From assembly GCF_900183975.1 (NCBI RefSeq), contig NZ_LT853882.1, positions 1,667,501-1,731,500 on the forward strand: a stretch of DNA of 64,000 nucleotides, given 5' to 3'. Origin of the DNA: Xanthomonas fragariae. GTDB taxonomy: Bacteria > Pseudomonadota > Gammaproteobacteria > Xanthomonadales > Xanthomonadaceae. Both the position numbers and the translations under genes were made by a program. Of this stretch, positions 62,214-64,000 are shown piece after piece. Under the pieces are notes generated by a model. The model was not told the origin of the DNA and searched no databases. It saw nothing but the letters and a program-made list of their open reading frames with translations. Numbering within the stretch: the stretch's first letter is position 1; each line of letters opens with the position of its first letter.

Positions 62214-63592
62214 CACACGGTCCGCAGGTACCGCGCGTAATCCAGATCCGGTATCAGCGCCTGGTAGTCGAGCAACTCGCGCTGTTTCTGCTGGCCAAAC
62301 ACATGCTGGAACTGCGCGCCGAACTGCGCGCCGATGAAGTCGCTGCCAAGCAACGCATCGACTGCGCCTTGCCAGGTGCGCTGCTGGAACACCGATTGCG
62401 TGTAGGCATTACCGGTGATTGGTGCAGTGGGCTCGGTGGGGTGTTGCAGGCCGTCCAGCATGGCGGCAAGCACGGCGGCAGCGGCAAGATACGGGTTGGC
62501 ATCGGCGCCGGCAATGCGGTGTTCGATGCGGGTATTGCGCGCATCGCTATGCGGGATACGCAGCGCCACGGTGCGATTGTTGAAGCCCCAGCTCGCATCC
62601 AGCGGCACGAAGGCGTTGCTGACGAAGCGGCGATAGCTGTTGGCGTGCGGGGCAAACAACAACAGCGACGCTTCCGCATGCCGCTGTAGGCCGGCGATGG
62701 CGTGGCGCAAGCTGTCTGCCGGCGTATCGGCAGTGCTGGCAAACACGTTGTGCCCGTCGACATCGAGCAGGCTCACATGCAGATGCAGCCCGCTGCCGGC
62801 CTGACCGGGGAATGGCTTGGCCATGAAGCTGGCAAGCTTGCCCTGCTGTTGCGCAATGGCCTTGATGGTGCGCTTGAGCAGGATTGCCTCGTCGCAGGCC
62901 ACCACCGCATCGGCGCGATGTTGCAGATTGATCTCGAACTGGCCAGGCGCGTATTCGGCCACGGCGGTGTCGGCCGGGATGCCTTGCTGGCGGCATGCAG
63001 CGGTGACCGCCTCGGTAAAGCCGCGTTGGTCGTCCAGATCCTGCAGCGAATACACCTGGTTGCTCTCGCTGCGCTCGCCGGTGACCGGGTTGCGCGGCGT
63101 CTGCGGTCGCCCCTGTGCATCGGACACCACATCGAACAGATAGAACTCCAGTTCCACCGCCATCACCGGGGTCAGGCCGAGTGCGGCAAAGCCGTGCAGC
63201 ACGCGTTGCAGCGCCGCGCGTGGCGCAACCTCGAACAGGCTGCCATCCGGGTTGTGCATCGCCAGCAACAGCTGCGCCATCGGTTGCGGCGCCCACGGCA
63301 CCGGGCGCAGCGACCCTTCGATCGGCCGACAGATGCGGTCGGCATCGCCGATGGCATATCCCAGCCCGGTCTCTTCCACGGTATTGCCGGTGATGTCGGT
63401 GGCGATTAGCGACATCGGCAGGCACACACCATCGTGGTAGACCTTGCTCAGCGCCTCTCCAGCGATGCGCTTGCCGCGCAGCACGCCGTTGGTGTCAGGC
63501 AATAACAGATCGACCGATTCGCAGCCGGCGATGCGCGCCAGCGTGGCGGCATCGGCAGCGGGCAGGGACGCGACAGAGTTCTCGGAAGCCAT
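62213..63592 (-). CDS. puuA: Gamma-glutamylputrescine synthetase (glutamine synthetase family)
   Basis: 459 residues of GS fold. LLLPDTNGVLRGKRI and LSKVYHDGVCLPMSL at the N-terminus are typical for PuuA. The catalytic domain shows VELEFYLFD, GSGLHLHVSLLD, the NSYRRFV motif and RIEHRIAGADANPYLAAAAV. It ATP-dependently joins glutamate to putrescine, the first step of the Puu pathway. ATG 63592 has AGGTG upstream; the frame continues 57 bp further without a ribosome site. Divergent from the puuD remnant across 128 bp. Confidence 0.92.
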   Translation of the reverse strand: MASENSVASLPAADAATLARIAGCESVDLLLPDTNGVLRGKRIAGEALSKVYHDGVCLPMSLIATDITGNTVEETGLGYAIGDADRICRPIEGSLRPVPWAPQPMAQLLLAMHNPDGSLFEVAPRAALQRVLHGFAALGLTPVMAVELEFYLFDVVSDAQGRPQTPRNPVTGERSESNQVYSLQDLDDQRGFTEAVTAACRQQGIPADTAVAEYAPGQFEINLQHRADAVVACDEAILLKRTIKAIAQQQGKLASFMAKPFPGQAGSGLHLHVSLLDVDGHNVFASTADTPADSLRHAIAGLQRHAEASLLLFAPHANSYRRFVSNAFVPLDASWGFNNRTVALRIPHSDARNTRIEHRIAGADANPYLAAAAVLAAMLDGLQHPTEPTAPITGNAYTQSVFQQRTWQGAVDALLGSDFIGAQFGAQFQHVFGQQKQRELLDYQALIPDLDYARYLRTV

Positions 63593-63720
63593 GGGCAGCA
63601 CCTGCAAAGTCGCCGCGCAGATTAGCAAAGTGCGCGTGAGCAATTGCACTTGGCAACGCGTGCGTCTGCACGGTAAGTTCGAGCGTATCGAGGTTCAACG
63701 CAACGCATCGGGATGTCTGC

Positions 63721-63961
63721 ATGGTTGACGTTGCGCTGGTCGGGTTACCGACTGATCGCATCCTGCAAGGGCCGCACCCGTTGCTCGAAGCCACCGCGCC
63801 GGACGGCCTGACCGAAGCCTTTCGCGGCACCGGGCCCGGCTTTCTGCTCGCGGTGCTAATGGCATCCGGAGTGGCGTGTCACACCGCATCCGTTCTACCG
63901 TGGCATCTTTCAGGCCTTCGGCGAGGCCTGTCGCCAATACGCCGCTCAACGCGGCCAGTGA
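63721..63961 (+). pseudogene. puuD: Gamma-glutamyl-GABA hydrolase remnant with internal deletion and frameshift
   Basis: The start VDVALVGLPTDRILQGPHP is the N-terminus of PuuD-like class I glutamine amidotransferases. It is joined directly to a C-terminal part, ATAPDGLTEAFRGTGPGFLL. Roughly 190 central codons, including the nucleophile cysteine, are missing. After GFLLAV an extra T (near 63858) breaks the frame; without it the text reads QWHPEWRV, PFYRGIFQAFGEACRQYAAQ and a TGA at 63959-63961. The gene cannot make a working hydrolase. Confidence 0.75.
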
Positions 63962-63967
63962 GGTCGC

Positions 63968-64000
63968 ATGTCCATCCGCACACGTTCGCGTCAATCCACG
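63968..64000 (+). CDS. Start of a further gene, cut by the window end
   Basis: ATG 63968 with GAGGT 5 bp upstream opens MSIRTRSRQST, 6 bp after the puuD remnant. By position it probably belongs to the same polyamine catabolic unit, but eleven residues are too few to name it. Confidence 0.5.
   Translation, partial: MSIRTRSRQST

Overview
The window looks like a chromosomal segment of a Xanthomonas-type gammaproteobacterium (Xanthomonadaceae). The basis is GC-rich coding DNA, an Oar-like TonB-dependent receptor, a type IV minor-pilin cluster, IS5- and IS3-family elements typical of the genus, and the nuo / fMet-tRNA / rimP-nusA-infB-rbfA-truB-rpsO-pnp order. Several broken genes and three insertion sequences suggest a host-adapted, IS-rich strain. 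The species cannot be fixed from the sequence alone.

Region by region. (1) 1-9100: the end of a respiratory complex I operon, nuoG (partial) to nuoN, tightly packed and all on the + strand. (2) 9200-18800: initiator tRNA, two tandem terminator-like hairpins, then the translation and RNA-metabolism operon rimP-nusA-infB-rbfA-truB, followed by rpsO-pnp with their own promoter and terminators. (3) 18987-20150: an IS5-family element with a frame break, a hairpin repeat and a probable transposase remnant. (4) 20191-25546: nadC and a Trm112-like gene facing purEK, then sodB facing a grxD-SDR-marC operon. The SOD, glutaredoxin and SDR proteins each carry an unusual substitution at or beside the active site. 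(5) 25944-30662: an Oar-like receptor and the nucleosidase ppnN. (6) 30820-38755: a LytS/AlgZ-type sensor kinase divergent from a minor-pilin operon (fimT-pilV-pilW-pilX-pilY1-pilE), with a second IS element 3 bp after pilE. (7) 40331-46907, minus strand: an HD-GYP response regulator downstream of a large CHASE hybrid kinase, probably a c-di-GMP signalling pair, then a DUF445 protein. (8) 47106-52035: a frameshifted small coiled-coil gene, a 1043-aa SF1 helicase with a long insertion, and a class III aminotransferase pseudogene. (9) 52479-57618: a compact module of an OFA-type transporter, FdhD, a YdeP-type molybdopterin oxidoreductase and a small protein. (10) 57705-60825: a broken MFS symporter and a truncated GGDEF gene, separated by an IS3 element that has different flanks and no target duplication. 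(11) 60897-64000: polyamine catabolism genes puuB and puuA, a collapsed puuD, and the first codons of another gene.

Core genes dominate the first 25 kb. The accessory interest lies in the pilus cluster, the two-gene signalling pair, the helicase, the oxidoreductase module, and the decay around the IS elements. No CRISPR array, rRNA operon, prophage or recognisable toxin-antitoxin pair was seen.
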